A stretch of 64,000 nucleotides of DNA, from the NCBI RefSeq assembly GCF_004564135.1, contig NZ_CP038255.1, positions 2,901,501 to 2,965,500 on the forward strand, read 5' to 3'. A program made the position numbers and the translations under genes. Below are positions 8,029-18,146 of this stretch, in pieces. Under the pieces are notes generated by a model that saw only the letters and a list, made by a program, of their open reading frames with translations, searched no databases and had not been told where the DNA came from. Numbering within the stretch: position 1 is the stretch's first letter; the number at the start of each line of letters is the position of its first letter. The stretch comes from Terasakiella sp. SH-1 (GTDB taxonomy: Bacteria; Pseudomonadota; Alphaproteobacteria; Rhodospirillales; Terasakiellaceae).

Positions 8029-8547
8029 CTATTTTGATATTTTGTCGATGATGGACCTGTAAATTGCATGTTCAACAGACGTATGCGGACTGAACGCACT
8101 TTCTTCCTGAGACCCAATGTTACAATTTTGATCCAACGTGACTTTTTCACCCGCCTGAATGCACCCACGACATTTCATCTCTTCAATCAGGATTTGCTTG
8201 CTCCACCAGTAAGACAAGAATTCCATTAATTCCAGCGCAAACTCGCTTTCCTGCTTTTCAATTCGAGAAGCCAGACTGGATAATTCTTCCAAATAGCGCC
8301 AATGAAGCTTGGAATGGTTCATCAGTGCAATACATCCGATATCTTTCAACAAGTTTTCCTTGTAAGAGAGATAATCGGCTGAATATTCCATCAATTCACC
8401 AATCACATTGGCCCGATAATCCGCATCTTCCAGAAGTTCTGGATTATGAAGACAGAGATTAATAATATCGGCGACACGCTGATTCTGCCGATTTAAAGCA
8501 TCATCACCAATGTCATATTTTTTTCCGTTCCACACGATCTTTTTCAC
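8029..8547 (-). CDS. Degenerate bacteriohemerythrin-like protein
   Basis: A 172-residue protein that follows the bacteriohemerythrin layout: start I-x-W-x(3)-Y-x-x-G, then helix A, a helix with the YSADYLSYKE pattern, a helix with HSKLH, and a WWSKQILIEE helix. Real hemerythrins bind two irons through D-x-Q-H, H-F-x-x-E-E, H-x3-H and H-I-x3-D. Here the first is NRQN, the second DYLSYKE without the histidine and glutamate in register, and the last QILIEE; only H-x3-H survives. It therefore probably keeps the four-helix fold without a di-iron site. A C-terminal extension has two CxxC-like cysteines (MKCRGC). Function unknown; alignment is by eye. Confidence 0.6.
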   Translation of the reverse strand: MKKIVWNGKKYDIGDDALNRQNQRVADIINLCLHNPELLEDADYRANVIGELMEYSADYLSYKENLLKDIGCIALMNHSKLHWRYLEELSSLASRIEKQESEFALELMEFLSYWWSKQILIEEMKCRGCIQAGEKVTLDQNCNIGSQEESAFSPHTSVEHAIYRSIIDKISK

Positions 8548-8622
8548 GGTCCGCGCCCTTCCTACTCACACGTACCCAACGTATTTTTCGTGTAAATTAA
8601 GAGGAAACAGGCCATACGTATA

Positions 8623-8636
8623 TCCCCATATGGGGA
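8623..8636. promoter_or_regulatory. Perfect palindrome between divergent genes
   Basis: TCCCCATATGGGGA is a 14-bp perfect inverted repeat in the 247-bp gap between the hemerythrin-like gene (minus) and the small secreted protein gene (plus). Its position suits an operator for a dimeric regulator; this is inference from symmetry and place only. Confidence 0.35.
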
Positions 8637-8794
8637 CTACTCTAGGCAAATCGCCAAAAGCTTTATTCAACTATACCATTCCATCACGATTGTGTTGACT
8701 CTCTTTTCTGTGAAATAGACAAAGCTTATTGGTTTAAGATATGATTACGAACAAAGACTTATGTAACTCTGATAACAACAGACAGAGGTGCGAT

Positions 8795-9121
8795 ATGAAA
8801 AAGTTCGTTTTATATCTGGTGGCCATCACATTCAGCTTTCCTGCCTTTGGCAAAGGAGAAACACTGGAAGGATGCATTGCCGCTCATGACCGCTGCATTC
8901 AAGACTGTCGTAACCTGGAAAGTACGCCAGCCAAGGCAACTTGCATTGCCCAATGTGCAGGTGGTGAAGCCCAATGCGTTGGCCGGGTTGGCATTGGAGA
9001 AAGTAAACCCTATATCCGCAAAAAAGCCGACCAGCTGGAAAAGTTACTGGATGACTTTTTTGGTGATATCCTTCCTTTACCCAAAGAAGAAATACCAAAA
9101 GATAGCCCTACAGATACATAA
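8795..9121 (+). CDS. Small secreted cysteine-rich protein
   Basis: Not recognised. Starts at MKKFVLYLVAITFSFPAFG, a clear signal peptide, preceded by GAGG at good spacing; longer upstream in-frame starts would spoil the signal. The mature part of about 88 residues has six cysteines in a compact block (GCIAAHDRCIQDC, then ATCIAQCAGGEAQC), probably disulfide-bonded in the periplasm, then an acidic tail. The spacing C-x6-C-x3-C...C-x3-C-x6-C is symmetric, suggesting a helical hairpin of the CHCH-like sort. Confidence 0.6.
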   Translation: MKKFVLYLVAITFSFPAFGKGETLEGCIAAHDRCIQDCRNLESTPAKATCIAQCAGGEAQCVGRVGIGESKPYIRKKADQLEKLLDDFFGDILPLPKEEIPKDSPTDT

Positions 9122-9192
9122 GAACGCCCCCTCACCCATTTGAGTGATGCCTGCACACGTCATAATTTATTACTGTTCTAAAAAATAAACTT

Positions 9193-9519
9193 ATGATTCG
9201 AATTACGGCTAAGATGTACCAATCTCAGGAATATCTGGAAATTGCAGGCAAGCTTATTATCTGCCCTTATCAGGAAGACCAAAGCCTGTATGGCGTCAAC
9301 CTGCACGATCTTGTCTGTCAGCTTCATTCCAGCGGTGCCAGCACAATCGACGAATTTCAATCTGTTATTCTGGGGGCCATTGGAAGTTCCAGTCAATTAA
9401 CAGATATGGACAAGGCGGTTGATATCTTCAAACAAGTCATGATGGACCTCAATAAACTTGGCGTATTACCTGTGCACTCCATTGGTTTACCATCTGCTAC
9501 TTTTGCCAGCAGGTCTTGA
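9193..9519 (+). CDS. Hypothetical 108-residue protein (weak PqqD-like pattern)
   Basis: Not firmly recognised. The layout of a short beta region (GKLIICPYQEDQSLYGVN), a Leu-rich helix, a stretch of acidic/polar residues and an amphipathic helix ending in LNKLGVLPV resembles PqqD-type peptide-binding domains (ending D-x3-F-L-x2-L-x3-G-L), but the likeness is weak and no PQQ or RiPP genes are nearby. The start has no clear ribosome-binding site. Codon use is like its neighbours. Confidence 0.45.
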   Translation: MIRITAKMYQSQEYLEIAGKLIICPYQEDQSLYGVNLHDLVCQLHSSGASTIDEFQSVILGAIGSSSQLTDMDKAVDIFKQVMMDLNKLGVLPVHSIGLPSATFASRS

Positions 9520-9575
9520 TAACGTAGAAAACACCCGAATTTGTTCCAGCCCCAAAGACTTTCCAAGCATAGGCA

Positions 9576-10802
9576 TTAACGCGCAATTTCATAAAACTCA
9601 TCCAGATGAGTGCGCAAGATATCCATCAACTCCGGGTCAAAAGCTCCTTTGGCGGTGTCCTGATTCATAATTTCCATGACTTTGGCCGGGGGGAGGCTGT
9701 CACGATAAGGGCGGCATTGCACCAGAGCCTGAAATTCATCACAAAGCGCCAAAATTTGTGCCTCGCGGTCCAGTTGGTCCTTTTTCAAACTGTAAGGATA
9801 ACCGGACCCATCCCAGCGTTCATGGTGCATGGCAACCCAATTGGTAATCCGGCTGTTTGGAATCAAATTATGTAACACCATGGCTGAATCAAAACTGTGT
9901 CGACGGATAACGGCGCGTTCCTGTGCATTCAAGGGGCCGGGCTTATCCAGAATTTCATCGGGTACGCGCAATTTGCCTGCATCATGTAATAATCCAGCAA
10001 TTTCAAGGTCGGCCAAATCGGCTTCACTTAAACCACATATGCTGCCCATCCGTCGTGACAAACGGGCAACCTTGACAGAATGGTCTTGAGTGAAGGCACT
10101 TTTGGCATCAATAATCCGCCCAACCAGACGGGCAAAGCTCCGGACCTCATCACCACTGACTTCCATTTCATCATCCACATGGTCAAAGTCATCCAACAGA
10201 TTTTGCATCACCTCCGGGCTACAGGAAAACCAGAAGGCATCGGTTTGTCCCACATCCAGAAACAGCTCAACCAACTCCGGATCAAACAACGTCCCACTGA
10301 ACTTTTTAATCTGGTTAAAGATACCTGACTTTAACAGGATCAACGGATTGTGCAGCGGGTCCCGGCGACGTTCCTGCGCAGCCAATACATCAATGCGATC
10401 TGCCATAAAGATCAGATTGGCCAAACGTTTATCACGATCAGAAATATCCACATCCTGCAATTCTTCCCAACGATCATGATGATACAGCACAGGAACTGCA
10501 AATTGTTCCAGCAAGCTTGACTGACCAAGGTATTCAGCGCCGCGCGCACAATGTTCCTTGGCTCGCGACCATTCCATTTCCATGGTCAGGTTGCCATGTT
10601 CCTGTGAAGATGACACACCGCAATCATGCAACATGCCCAAATGTGCGGCACCAAGACATTCAAGGTCTGACCAACCCAGTTTTTTGACAAGCTGCATCGC
10701 CATGGCCCCAACACGGTGCCCATGATAGAGGTCATCCACCCCCACATAATCCAAGGCATCAGCCAGTGCGCAAATGGCTTTATTCTTATTGAGTTTCAGC
10801 AT
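9576..10802 (-). CDS. Tandem HD / HD-GYP domain protein (likely cyclic-di-GMP phosphodiesterase)
   Basis: Two HD-superfamily domains. The first has HGHRVGAMAMQL, HDCG and VLYHHDRWEEL; the second is a full HD-GYP domain with HSVKVARL, LLHDAGKLRVPDEIL, HSFDS and the diagnostic HHERWDGSGYP, ending in GAFDPELM. HD-GYP enzymes hydrolyse cyclic di-GMP. No receiver domain or membrane helix is visible, so sensing may lie in the first HD domain. The start at 10802 is preferred because a GGGGGG run lies six bases upstream; an upstream in-frame start at 10865 would add 21 residues. Confidence 0.85.
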   Translation of the reverse strand: MLKLNKNKAICALADALDYVGVDDLYHGHRVGAMAMQLVKKLGWSDLECLGAAHLGMLHDCGVSSSQEHGNLTMEMEWSRAKEHCARGAEYLGQSSLLEQFAVPVLYHHDRWEELQDVDISDRDKRLANLIFMADRIDVLAAQERRRDPLHNPLILLKSGIFNQIKKFSGTLFDPELVELFLDVGQTDAFWFSCSPEVMQNLLDDFDHVDDEMEVSGDEVRSFARLVGRIIDAKSAFTQDHSVKVARLSRRMGSICGLSEADLADLEIAGLLHDAGKLRVPDEILDKPGPLNAQERAVIRRHSFDSAMVLHNLIPNSRITNWVAMHHERWDGSGYPYSLKKDQLDREAQILALCDEFQALVQCRPYRDSLPPAKVMEIMNQDTAKGAFDPELMDILRTHLDEFYEIAR

Positions 10803-10943
10803 CTCATACCCCCCATGTAGAAACGCGCCCTCTTTTTTTACTCTTCTGGACTTGAAAACCGACAAGATCAGTCGGATTTAACTGGTAATCAGCCTTTAAT
10901 CTCGTTAGAAGACAACACTGACTATATACAGCTATGTAAGATC

Positions 10944-13016
10944 ATGCAGTCCCCATATAAGAACACAGCCAAAGAGCTGACAAGTTATCGTAAATATTGG
11001 GCCCACCGCTTTGGTGTGGCACCGTTTCTGCCCATGTCACGTGCGGAAATGGATGAATTGGGCTGGGACAGCTGCGATATTATTTTGGTCACAGGCGATG
11101 CCTATGTAGATCATCCCAGCTTTGGCATGGCCGTGATTGGCCGCACGCTAGAGGCACAAGGTTTTCGCGTCGGCATCATTGCCCAGCCGGACTGGCAAAC
11201 CACCGACCCATTTAAGGTACTGGGCAAGCCAAATCTGTTTTTCGGCGTCACCTCCGGCAATATGGACAGTATGGTCAATCGCTATACAGCAGATCGTCGC
11301 ATTCGTTCCAATGACAGCTACACCCCGGATGATGAGGGGGGCAAACGCCCGGACCGTGCCGTTGTGGTCTATTCCCAGCGCTGTCGTGAAGCTTATAAGA
11401 ATGTGCCTATTATCATTGGCGGGATTGAAGCCTCCTTGCGGCGTATCGCCCATTTTGATTATTGGTCCGATAAGGTACGTCGGTCCATCTTGATGGATAG
11501 TAAGGCAGACCTCTTGCTTTATGGCAATGCTGAACGTGCCCTGATTGACGTTGCCCATCGCATTGCCAAGGATGAAGATCCGAAAACATTTTTCGATCTT
11601 CGCGGCTGCGCCTTGATGCGTGATGCTTCACAGGATGACTGGACAGAAATGGACCAATCTTCCATTGATGAAGCCCTTGTGCGCGATACACATAACAATG
11701 AAAAAATTGTCGTGCGCATTCCCTCTTATGAAACCGTGCGCGATGATAAAGAGCTTTATGCCCAAGCCTCGCGTGTCTTGCATTTAGAAAGCAATCCCGG
11801 CAACGCACGACCCATCATACAAGCCCATGGCAAGCGCGATGTTTGGATCACCCCACCGCCCCTGCCACTGTCGACAAAAGAAATGGATTGGGTCTTTGGG
11901 CATCCTTATGCACGCAAACCCCACCCCTCTTATGGCGAAGCCCGCATTCCAGCCTGGGATATGATTAAATTTTCCATCAATATTATGCGCGGCTGTTTTG
12001 GTGGCTGTTCATTCTGTTCCATCACAGAACATGAAGGACGCATCATCCAAAACCGCAGCCATGAGTCAGTCTTGCATGAAATTGAAGACATGCGTGACAA
12101 GGTTGATGGGTTTAAGGGGCAAATTTCTGATCTGGGTGGCCCGACAGCCAATATGTATCGTCTGGCCTGTAAAGATGAGAAAATCCAGAATACCTGTCGT
12201 CGCCTGTCTTGTGTCTTTCCCTCAATCTGCAAGAACCTGAATACCAGTCATGAAAGCCTGATTGAACTTTATCGAAAAGCGCGGGCTGTACCCGGTGTCA
12301 AAAAAATCTCCATTGGCTCCGGTCTTCGTTATGATTTGGCAGTGAAAAGCCCGACCTATATCAAAGAACTCGTCACCCATCATGTGGGCGGCTATCTAAA
12401 AATTGCCCCGGAACATACCGAGGATGCACCGCTTTCAAAAATGATGAAACCGGGCATTGGCTCTTATGATAAATTCAAACAGATGTTTGATGCAGCCGCG
12501 AAAAAAGCGGGCAAGGAATATTACCTCATCCCCTATTTTATTGCGGCCCATCCCGGCTGTTCAGATGAAGACATGATGAATTTGGCGCTTTGGCTGAAAC
12601 GTCATAATTATCGTGCAGATCAGGTGCAAGCCTTTACGCCGACCCCCATGTCCATCGCCACGGCCATGTATTATTCTGAACGCAACCCGATCAAGCCCGT
12701 GCGCCGTCGCGGATCTGAGTTTGTTTCGACAGCCAAAGGACTGAAACAACGCCGCCTACATAAAGCGTTCTTGCGCTATCATGATGCCGAAAACTGGCCG
12801 CTTTTACGTGAGGCCCTGAAAAAAATGGGCCGTGCAGACCTAATTGGTAACAGTAAAAAGCATCTTGTCCCCAGCTGGCAACCAAAAGGGACCGGCGGCA
12901 AAGGGGGGGAAGGTTCACGCACTGGTCGCAAACATAAAAAACAGGAATTCCTCACCACCCATGCCGGAAAAGGCCGACGCAATTTTAAAGGCAAAAAAGG
13001 GGCCCAAAAACGCTAG
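10944..13016 (+). CDS. ygiQ: YgiQ family radical SAM protein
   Basis: Large (690-residue) radical S-adenosylmethionine protein of the YgiQ/UPF0313 family. The iron-sulfur motif CxxxCxxC is present in [19 protein letters not shown] at about residue 350, after a cobalamin-like N-terminal Rossmann region ([17 protein letters not shown]) that is standard in the family. The C terminus is a basic Gly/Lys-rich tail ([19 protein letters not shown]), possibly nucleic-acid binding. The reaction is not known for the family. Convergent with gph. Confidence 0.92.
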   Translation: MQSPYKNTAKELTSYRKYWAHRFGVAPFLPMSRAEMDELGWDSCDIILVTGDAYVDHPSFGMAVIGRTLEAQGFRVGIIAQPDWQTTDPFKVLGKPNLFFGVTSGNMDSMVNRYTADRRIRSNDSYTPDDEGGKRPDRAVVVYSQRCREAYKNVPIIIGGIEASLRRIAHFDYWSDKVRRSILMDSKADLLLYGNAERALIDVAHRIAKDEDPKTFFDLRGCALMRDASQDDWTEMDQSSIDEALVRDTHNNEKIVVRIPSYETVRDDKELYAQASRVLHLESNPGNARPIIQAHGKRDVWITPPPLPLSTKEMDWVFGHPYARKPHPSYGEARIPAWDMIKFSINIMRGCFGGCSFCSITEHEGRIIQNRSHESVLHEIEDMRDKVDGFKGQISDLGGPTANMYRLACKDEKIQNTCRRLSCVFPSICKNLNTSHESLIELYRKARAVPGVKKISIGSGLRYDLAVKSPTYIKELVTHHVGGYLKIAPEHTEDAPLSKMMKPGIGSYDKFKQMFDAAAKKAGKEYYLIPYFIAAHPGCSDEDMMNLALWLKRHNYRADQVQAFTPTPMSIATAMYYSERNPIKPVRRRGSEFVSTAKGLKQRRLHKAFLRYHDAENWPLLREALKKMGRADLIGNSKKHLVPSWQPKGTGGKGGEGSRTGRKHKKQEFLTTHAGKGRRNFKGKKGAQKR

Positions 13017-13027
13017 GCTTACAGGAC

Positions 13028-13690
13028 CTATTGTGCCTCAATAATCGCAACAATATCGCTGATGTGGTCCACGACATGGTCCGCGCCCAAGTCTTCAACC
13101 GGGACTTTGCGATAGCCATAAGACACGGCGATATTGCGCATGTTGGCGTTTTTCGCCGCTTCAATATCATTGGAGCTGTCACCAATCATGATCGCGTCTC
13201 CTGCCTCAAGCCCCATTTCGTTTAAAACAAAATGGATCATTTGCGGATCAGGTTTCTTGCGTTCCAGCTCATCACCACCAACGACCAGTTCGAAATGATC
13301 CGCAATCTTTAGATCACCCAGCAAGTTCAACGTCGGCTGTTTGGGCTTATTGGTACATAACGCCAGTCGATACCCTTTATTTTGCAAGCTTGCCAGCGTC
13401 TCTTCGCCGCCCTCATAAAGGCAGGTCTCGTCAGCCTCATGACCATCGTAAAACTGCAAAAATTCCTGTGTCAGCTTTGGAATATCTTCCGATGTTGCTT
13501 CTGTACCTGTGGCACGAAAAGCCCGTTCAATCAGTTTAGGGGCCCCATTGCCAACAAACGTCATGGTTTCATCAATCGAAATCAAACGACGCCCATATTG
13601 GGTCAACAGTTTATTACAGGCTGTGCGCAAGTCCGGGGCACTATCAATCAATGTCCCGTCCAAATCAAAAATAATGGCTTTGGGCTTCAT
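13028..13690 (-). CDS. gph: HAD family phosphoglycolate phosphatase
   Basis: Haloacid-dehalogenase hydrolase that clears 2-phosphoglycolate. Motif I is IFDLDGTLIDSAPDL, motif II is ALCTNKPKQPT, and motifs III/IV are RKKPDPQMI and AIMIGDSSNDIEAAKNA. The cap domain and length (220 residues) match Gph. HAD phosphatases can be promiscuous, so the substrate is assigned by family. It ends 11 bases from the ygiQ stop on the opposite strand, where the sequence acaggacctatt partly recalls the repeat at 1416-1437. Confidence 0.85.
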   Translation of the reverse strand: MKPKAIIFDLDGTLIDSAPDLRTACNKLLTQYGRRLISIDETMTFVGNGAPKLIERAFRATGTEATSEDIPKLTQEFLQFYDGHEADETCLYEGGEETLASLQNKGYRLALCTNKPKQPTLNLLGDLKIADHFELVVGGDELERKKPDPQMIHFVLNEMGLEAGDAIMIGDSSNDIEAAKNANMRNIAVSYGYRKVPVEDLGADHVVDHISDIVAIIEAQ

Positions 13691-13798
13691 GGTATCCTAT
13701 CGTTTCAGCTCATATACAAATCGTTCAAAATCGCGTAGAATTCACAATATATTCAAATAATAAGAACAATACATACAAAAACTCTAGGGAGGTGCGCT

Positions 13799-14959
13799 AT
13801 GGGGAATATCCAAGAGCTGCGCAAATTTGTTGCCCCTGAATTTATTGTCGGTATTGGCGCGCGAAAACTGGCCCCGCGCTATGTCCATAATTTTGCAGGC
13901 ACCAAAGCACTGGTTGTAACCGACCCCGGCGTTATTGAAGCCGGATGGGTTGGCGATGTGGTCAATGAATTGATTGCTGAAAATATCGACCATATTGTTT
14001 TTGATCAAGTCACCCCAAATCCACGTAACACAGAAGTCATGGCAGGCGCACAGGTGTATCAACAACATGGCTGTGACGTGATTATCGCCATTGGCGGGGG
14101 CAGTCCCATGGATTGTGCCAAGGGGATTGGCATTGCTGTCACCAATGAAACCCATGTGGATACATTCGAAGGGGTTGATCAGGTTAATATTCCCGGTCCA
14201 CCCCTAATCTGTATTCCAACCACCAGCGGCACAGCAGCCGATGTCTCGCAATTTTCCATCATCACCAATATGGCAGAATATCGTAAATACGCGATCATCA
14301 GTAAAACCGTGGTCCCCGATGTTTCTTTGATTGATCCGGAAACCAGCCTGACCATGGATGCGCATCTGACAGCCTGCACCGGGATGGATTCACTGGTCCA
14401 TGCCATTGAAGCGTATTTTTCCCGCGCCAATTCCTCTATGACGGACATGCATGCCTTACAAGGGATGGACTTCTTGCTGGATGCGTTACCCAAAGTCATG
14501 GAAAACCCCAATGATCTTGAAGCCCGCTCCAGCGTAACCATGGGCTGCTTGCATGCCGGACTGGCCTTTTCCAACGCAAGCCTGGGTGCTGTTCATGCCA
14601 TGGCCCATAGTCTGGGCGGTTTGCTTGACCTTCCCCATGGGGAATGTAATGCGATTTTATTGCGCCACGTGGTAGAATTTAATGCCCGCGAGGTCCCGGA
14701 ACGCCTTGACATTGTGGGGCACAAGTTCGGCCTGCAACTTGATGGTATGCTGACCGGGCAAAAGACCAAACGGGTCTTGCAGGCAATTGAAGATTTATCA
14801 AGCCTTGTTGGGATTAAAGACAAGCTTGCAGCAAAAGGAGTCAAAATTTCAGATATTCCTGACCTGGCTGAAAATGCGCTGATTGACCCCTGTATGATTA
14901 CCAATCCGCGCACCCCGAACAGACGTGATATTGAGTGTGTTTATGAAGAGGCACTCTGA
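13799..14959 (+). CDS. ercA: ErcA-like iron-containing alcohol dehydrogenase
   Basis: Group III iron-dependent alcohol dehydrogenase fold (386 residues): NAD-binding [14 protein letters not shown] and [12 protein letters not shown], and metal-site histidines in the segments [22 protein letters not shown] and LPHGECNAI. It matches ErcA, the putative regulatory dehydrogenase of the Pseudomonas ethanol-oxidation network, and the pairing with an ErcS-like kinase overlapping by 17 bp supports that name. A strong AGGGAGGTG site precedes the start. Role in sensing or oxidising an alcohol/aldehyde is inferred. Confidence 0.8.
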   Translation: MGNIQELRKFVAPEFIVGIGARKLAPRYVHNFAGTKALVVTDPGVIEAGWVGDVVNELIAENIDHIVFDQVTPNPRNTEVMAGAQVYQQHGCDVIIAIGGGSPMDCAKGIGIAVTNETHVDTFEGVDQVNIPGPPLICIPTTSGTAADVSQFSIITNMAEYRKYAIISKTVVPDVSLIDPETSLTMDAHLTACTGMDSLVHAIEAYFSRANSSMTDMHALQGMDFLLDALPKVMENPNDLEARSSVTMGCLHAGLAFSNASLGAVHAMAHSLGGLLDLPHGECNAILLRHVVEFNAREVPERLDIVGHKFGLQLDGMLTGQKTKRVLQAIEDLSSLVGIKDKLAAKGVKISDIPDLAENALIDPCMITNPRTPNRRDIECVYEEAL

Positions 14960-16685
14960 TCATTCCCGCCCTCTCCAAAATGATCAGCTCGCCCAAATTG
15001 TTGGTCTGGGCGAACGTTCTGCACGCAAAAACTATTACCCCCAACTGCGTGCCCATGTCAGTGAGCTTGAACGTTTTCAAAAGATCATTGATTTGGCCTC
15101 CAATGCCTTCCTCATTCTGGATGGGCAAACTTATGAAATTGTTGATTCAAATCAAAAAGCCAAAGAGCTGTTTTCCCTTAACCACGAAGACACGCGCAAA
15201 CTGGAAGATGGCAACAGCCACCTTGCCCCGCAAATCTGGCAAAATATCGAAAATTGCGCAGATGAATCCCGCCTGTTTGAAGCCTTTGATTATGAGAGCG
15301 AAAACTATTACCTCATCGACTTTAAGTGGGTAGAAATCGAACATATTCGCTATGGCATTTTGGAGGCACGCGATATTTCTGAGCGCAAGCGCGCTGAAAA
15401 AGCCCTAAAAGAAGCCCGTGACCATTTAGAAGAACGGGTTCAAGAACGCACCGTTAATTTGGAACGCGAAATCGAAGAACGCCGCCAGGTCGAAAACGCC
15501 TTGCGCAAAAGTGAAAAAAAGCTCAAACACGCCAAAGAAGAAGCCGAAATGGCCAATCAAGCCAAATCCGATTTCCTTTCCCATATGAGCCATGAATTAC
15601 GCACCCCTCTAAACGGGATTTTGGGATTTGCCCAGCTCTTTAGCTTTCCTTCTGACCCGCCTCTTAATGCCAATCAAAAAGATTACATCAGCCAGATTAT
15701 CAAAAGCGGTAAGCACCTCCTGGAACTGATCAATGATATTTTGGATTTGGCAAAAATTGAGGCTGGGAAAGTCAGCCTGCAACTTGAAGATTTCCGCATT
15801 GGGCCTGTGGTCGATGATACAATGAGTCTGATCAGCCCTGTCATGAACAGTTATGGCATTCATTTTGATGTCCCCCACAATATCATGGAACGGCGACAAA
15901 CAGTCCATGCTGACCCGGTCCGCCTGAAACAGGTTCTGGTCAATCTACTTTCCAATGCCGCCAAATATAATAAAAAGGACGGACGTGCCTTTCTGGAAAT
16001 GAGCACACAGGGACGCTATATGCGTTTTGATATCAAAGATACCGGCAAAGGCATTTCTCCGGAAGGTTTGCGCTGTCTGTACAAACCATTCAGCCGACTG
16101 AAAGAAGAAAATAGCGAAATTGAAGGCACTGGCATCGGTCTAACCATTACGAAAAACCTTGTGGAACTCATGCATGGGAAAATTGAAGTTGAAAGCCGTC
16201 TGGGAGAAGGCAGTTGTTTCAGTGTCTTCATCCCGTTGGCAGAAAGGTTAATCAATCAGGATGAACTGCCCCCCCTTGAAGAAGTCAATGCATCTCCCCC
16301 GATTATGGAAAATGAAAAGCGTTCACGCATTCTCTATATCGAGGACAACGCGGCTAATCGCCTTGTTTTACAAGAACTGGTCAAACAAATCCCCCATGTT
16401 GAAATGACCTGTGCACCAAACGGGGAAGAAGGCATTGCCATTGCTCAGAATGTGAAGTTTGACCTCATCCTGATTGATATCAACCTGCCCGGCATTAACG
16501 GCTATGGTGTGTTTGAGAAATTAAAAAACACACAACCCTGCCCCAAATTTGCCTTAAGCGCCAACGCTATGGAAAGTGACTTTGCACGCGGAAAAGCTGC
16601 TGGCTTTGATGAATATCTCACCAAGCCGCTGGACCTTCCCCTCACCCTTGAAAAAATTACAAATGCCCTGTTTGACAGGAAATAA
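14943..16685 (+). CDS. ErcS-like hybrid sensor histidine kinase with receiver domain
   Basis: Cytoplasmic hybrid kinase. In order: a conserved N-terminal phrase [15 protein letters not shown], a PAS domain ([14 protein letters not shown] onward), a long coiled coil (about residues 155-205), HisKA with the H box [16 protein letters not shown], an HATPase domain ([30 protein letters not shown]), and a C-terminal receiver domain (YIEDNAANR, aspartate in [10 protein letters not shown], lysine in EYLTKPL). No membrane helices. ATG 14943 is taken; a GTG at 14925 is in frame. Start lies inside ercA, so the two are coupled, as with ErcA/ErcS in pseudomonads. Confidence 0.87.
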   Translation: MKRHSDHSRPLQNDQLAQIVGLGERSARKNYYPQLRAHVSELERFQKIIDLASNAFLILDGQTYEIVDSNQKAKELFSLNHEDTRKLEDGNSHLAPQIWQNIENCADESRLFEAFDYESENYYLIDFKWVEIEHIRYGILEARDISERKRAEKALKEARDHLEERVQERTVNLEREIEERRQVENALRKSEKKLKHAKEEAEMANQAKSDFLSHMSHELRTPLNGILGFAQLFSFPSDPPLNANQKDYISQIIKSGKHLLELINDILDLAKIEAGKVSLQLEDFRIGPVVDDTMSLISPVMNSYGIHFDVPHNIMERRQTVHADPVRLKQVLVNLLSNAAKYNKKDGRAFLEMSTQGRYMRFDIKDTGKGISPEGLRCLYKPFSRLKEENSEIEGTGIGLTITKNLVELMHGKIEVESRLGEGSCFSVFIPLAERLINQDELPPLEEVNASPPIMENEKRSRILYIEDNAANRLVLQELVKQIPHVEMTCAPNGEEGIAIAQNVKFDLILIDINLPGINGYGVFEKLKNTQPCPKFALSANAMESDFARGKAAGFDEYLTKPLDLPLTLEKITNALFDRK

Positions 16686-16787
16686 CACCCCTGTTGCAAA
16701 TCGTAACAATCTTTGAATTTGCGCTTTGGTCATTTTCAGCTTAAAAAGACAGTCAATTTACTGCAATCAACTAAGTTTTTTCATTCG

Positions 16788-18134
16788 ATGACCTCTTCTA
16801 AATCAGCTGCGATTGTTCTTGCTGCGGGCCTTGGCACCCGTATGAAATCCACCAAGCCCAAAGTGATGCACCCTCTGGCAGGGCGTCCCATGGTCAACCA
16901 TGTGATTGCCAACTTGCAAACGGCAGGCGTGGAAGAAATTATTGCGGTTATTGGCCCAGACATGCCCGCCCTTGAACGCGCGGTTGCCCCGCATAAAACA
17001 GCCGTGCAAGTTGACCGTTTGGGCACAGGCCATGCCGTACTGGCGGCTAAAGAGGTCGTAGCTGGGGATGAAGAGCATGTGTTGATTGCTTTTGGCGATA
17101 CGCCATTGATCTCCCCGAATACTTTTGCCCGCATGATTGAGGCCCGCACCCATGCTGATGTGGTGGTTTTGGGGTTTCGACCCGCCCCCCCCGGTGCCTA
17201 TGGTCGCTTGGTCACAGATGAGAGCAATGCCCTGCAAGCCATTGTTGAATTCAAAGATGCCAACGAGGAAGAACGCGCCATCCCCCTGTGTAATTCCGGA
17301 GTCATGTGTGTGAATGGGCAAAAGCTCTTTTCTCTGCTGGATCGCATCACCAATGACAATGCAGCCGGTGAATATTACCTGACCGATATTGTCGCCCTGG
17401 CACGCGAAGACAATCTCAATTGCGCTGTTGTAGAGGGTAATGAAGATGAGTTGTTAGGCGTTAATTCCCGCGTGGAACTGGCCCGTGCCGAAGCCCTTAT
17501 CCAAGACCAGCTGCGCCATCAGGCAATGGTCAATGGCGCAACCTTGCTTGATCCGTCCTCGACTCATTTCAGTTTTGATACGAAACTGGGCAAGGATGTG
17601 GTGGTTGAACCCAATGTTTTCTTCGGCCCTAATGTGAAGGTTGATGATTTTGTCACCATCAAAGCCTTTTCCCATCTGGAAGACTGCCGGGTTGGACGTG
17701 GTGTCACCATGGGACCTTATGCCCGTCTGCGCCCCGGTGCTGATTTAAAAGACGGGGTGAAAGTCGGCAATTTTGTTGAGATTAAAAAAGCCCTGATCGA
17801 AGAAGGTGCTAAGGTCAATCATCTAAGCTATATCGGTGATGCCCGTGTGGGGCCTGGTGCCAACATCGGGGCAGGTACGATCACCTGTAACTATGATGGC
17901 TATTTCAAATATCACACCGATATCGGGGCTGAGGCTTTCATTGGTTCCAACACTGCCCTTGTCGCCCCTGTTCATATTGGGGATGGGGTCAATATTGGCG
18001 CAGGTAGCACCATATCCAAAGATGTGAAGACAGGGGATTTAAGCCTGACGCGTGCGCCGCAAAAGAACTTTGATGGTTGGGCAACAAAGTTTCGCAGCAA
18101 ACAAGAAGCTGAAAAAGCAAAACAGAAGAAATAA
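16788..18134 (+). CDS. glmU: Bifunctional UDP-GlcNAc pyrophosphorylase / GlcN-1-P acetyltransferase
   Basis: Makes UDP-N-acetylglucosamine for peptidoglycan and lipopolysaccharide. N-terminal nucleotidyltransferase domain begins AAIVLAAGLGTRMKSTKPKV, with DRLGTGHAVLAAKE and AFGDTPLI; the C-terminal left-handed beta-helix acetyltransferase has hexapeptide repeats and the NHLSYIGDARVGPGANIGAG segment. Start at 16788 fits the family N terminus; 25 upstream in-frame codons are not conserved-looking. Followed 12 bases later by glmS, so the two steps of amino-sugar synthesis form one transcription unit. Confidence 0.96.
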   Translation: MTSSKSAAIVLAAGLGTRMKSTKPKVMHPLAGRPMVNHVIANLQTAGVEEIIAVIGPDMPALERAVAPHKTAVQVDRLGTGHAVLAAKEVVAGDEEHVLIAFGDTPLISPNTFARMIEARTHADVVVLGFRPAPPGAYGRLVTDESNALQAIVEFKDANEEERAIPLCNSGVMCVNGQKLFSLLDRITNDNAAGEYYLTDIVALAREDNLNCAVVEGNEDELLGVNSRVELARAEALIQDQLRHQAMVNGATLLDPSSTHFSFDTKLGKDVVVEPNVFFGPNVKVDDFVTIKAFSHLEDCRVGRGVTMGPYARLRPGADLKDGVKVGNFVEIKKALIEEGAKVNHLSYIGDARVGPGANIGAGTITCNYDGYFKYHTDIGAEAFIGSNTALVAPVHIGDGVNIGAGSTISKDVKTGDLSLTRAPQKNFDGWATKFRSKQEAEKAKQKK

Positions 18135-18146
18135 GTGAGATAACTC

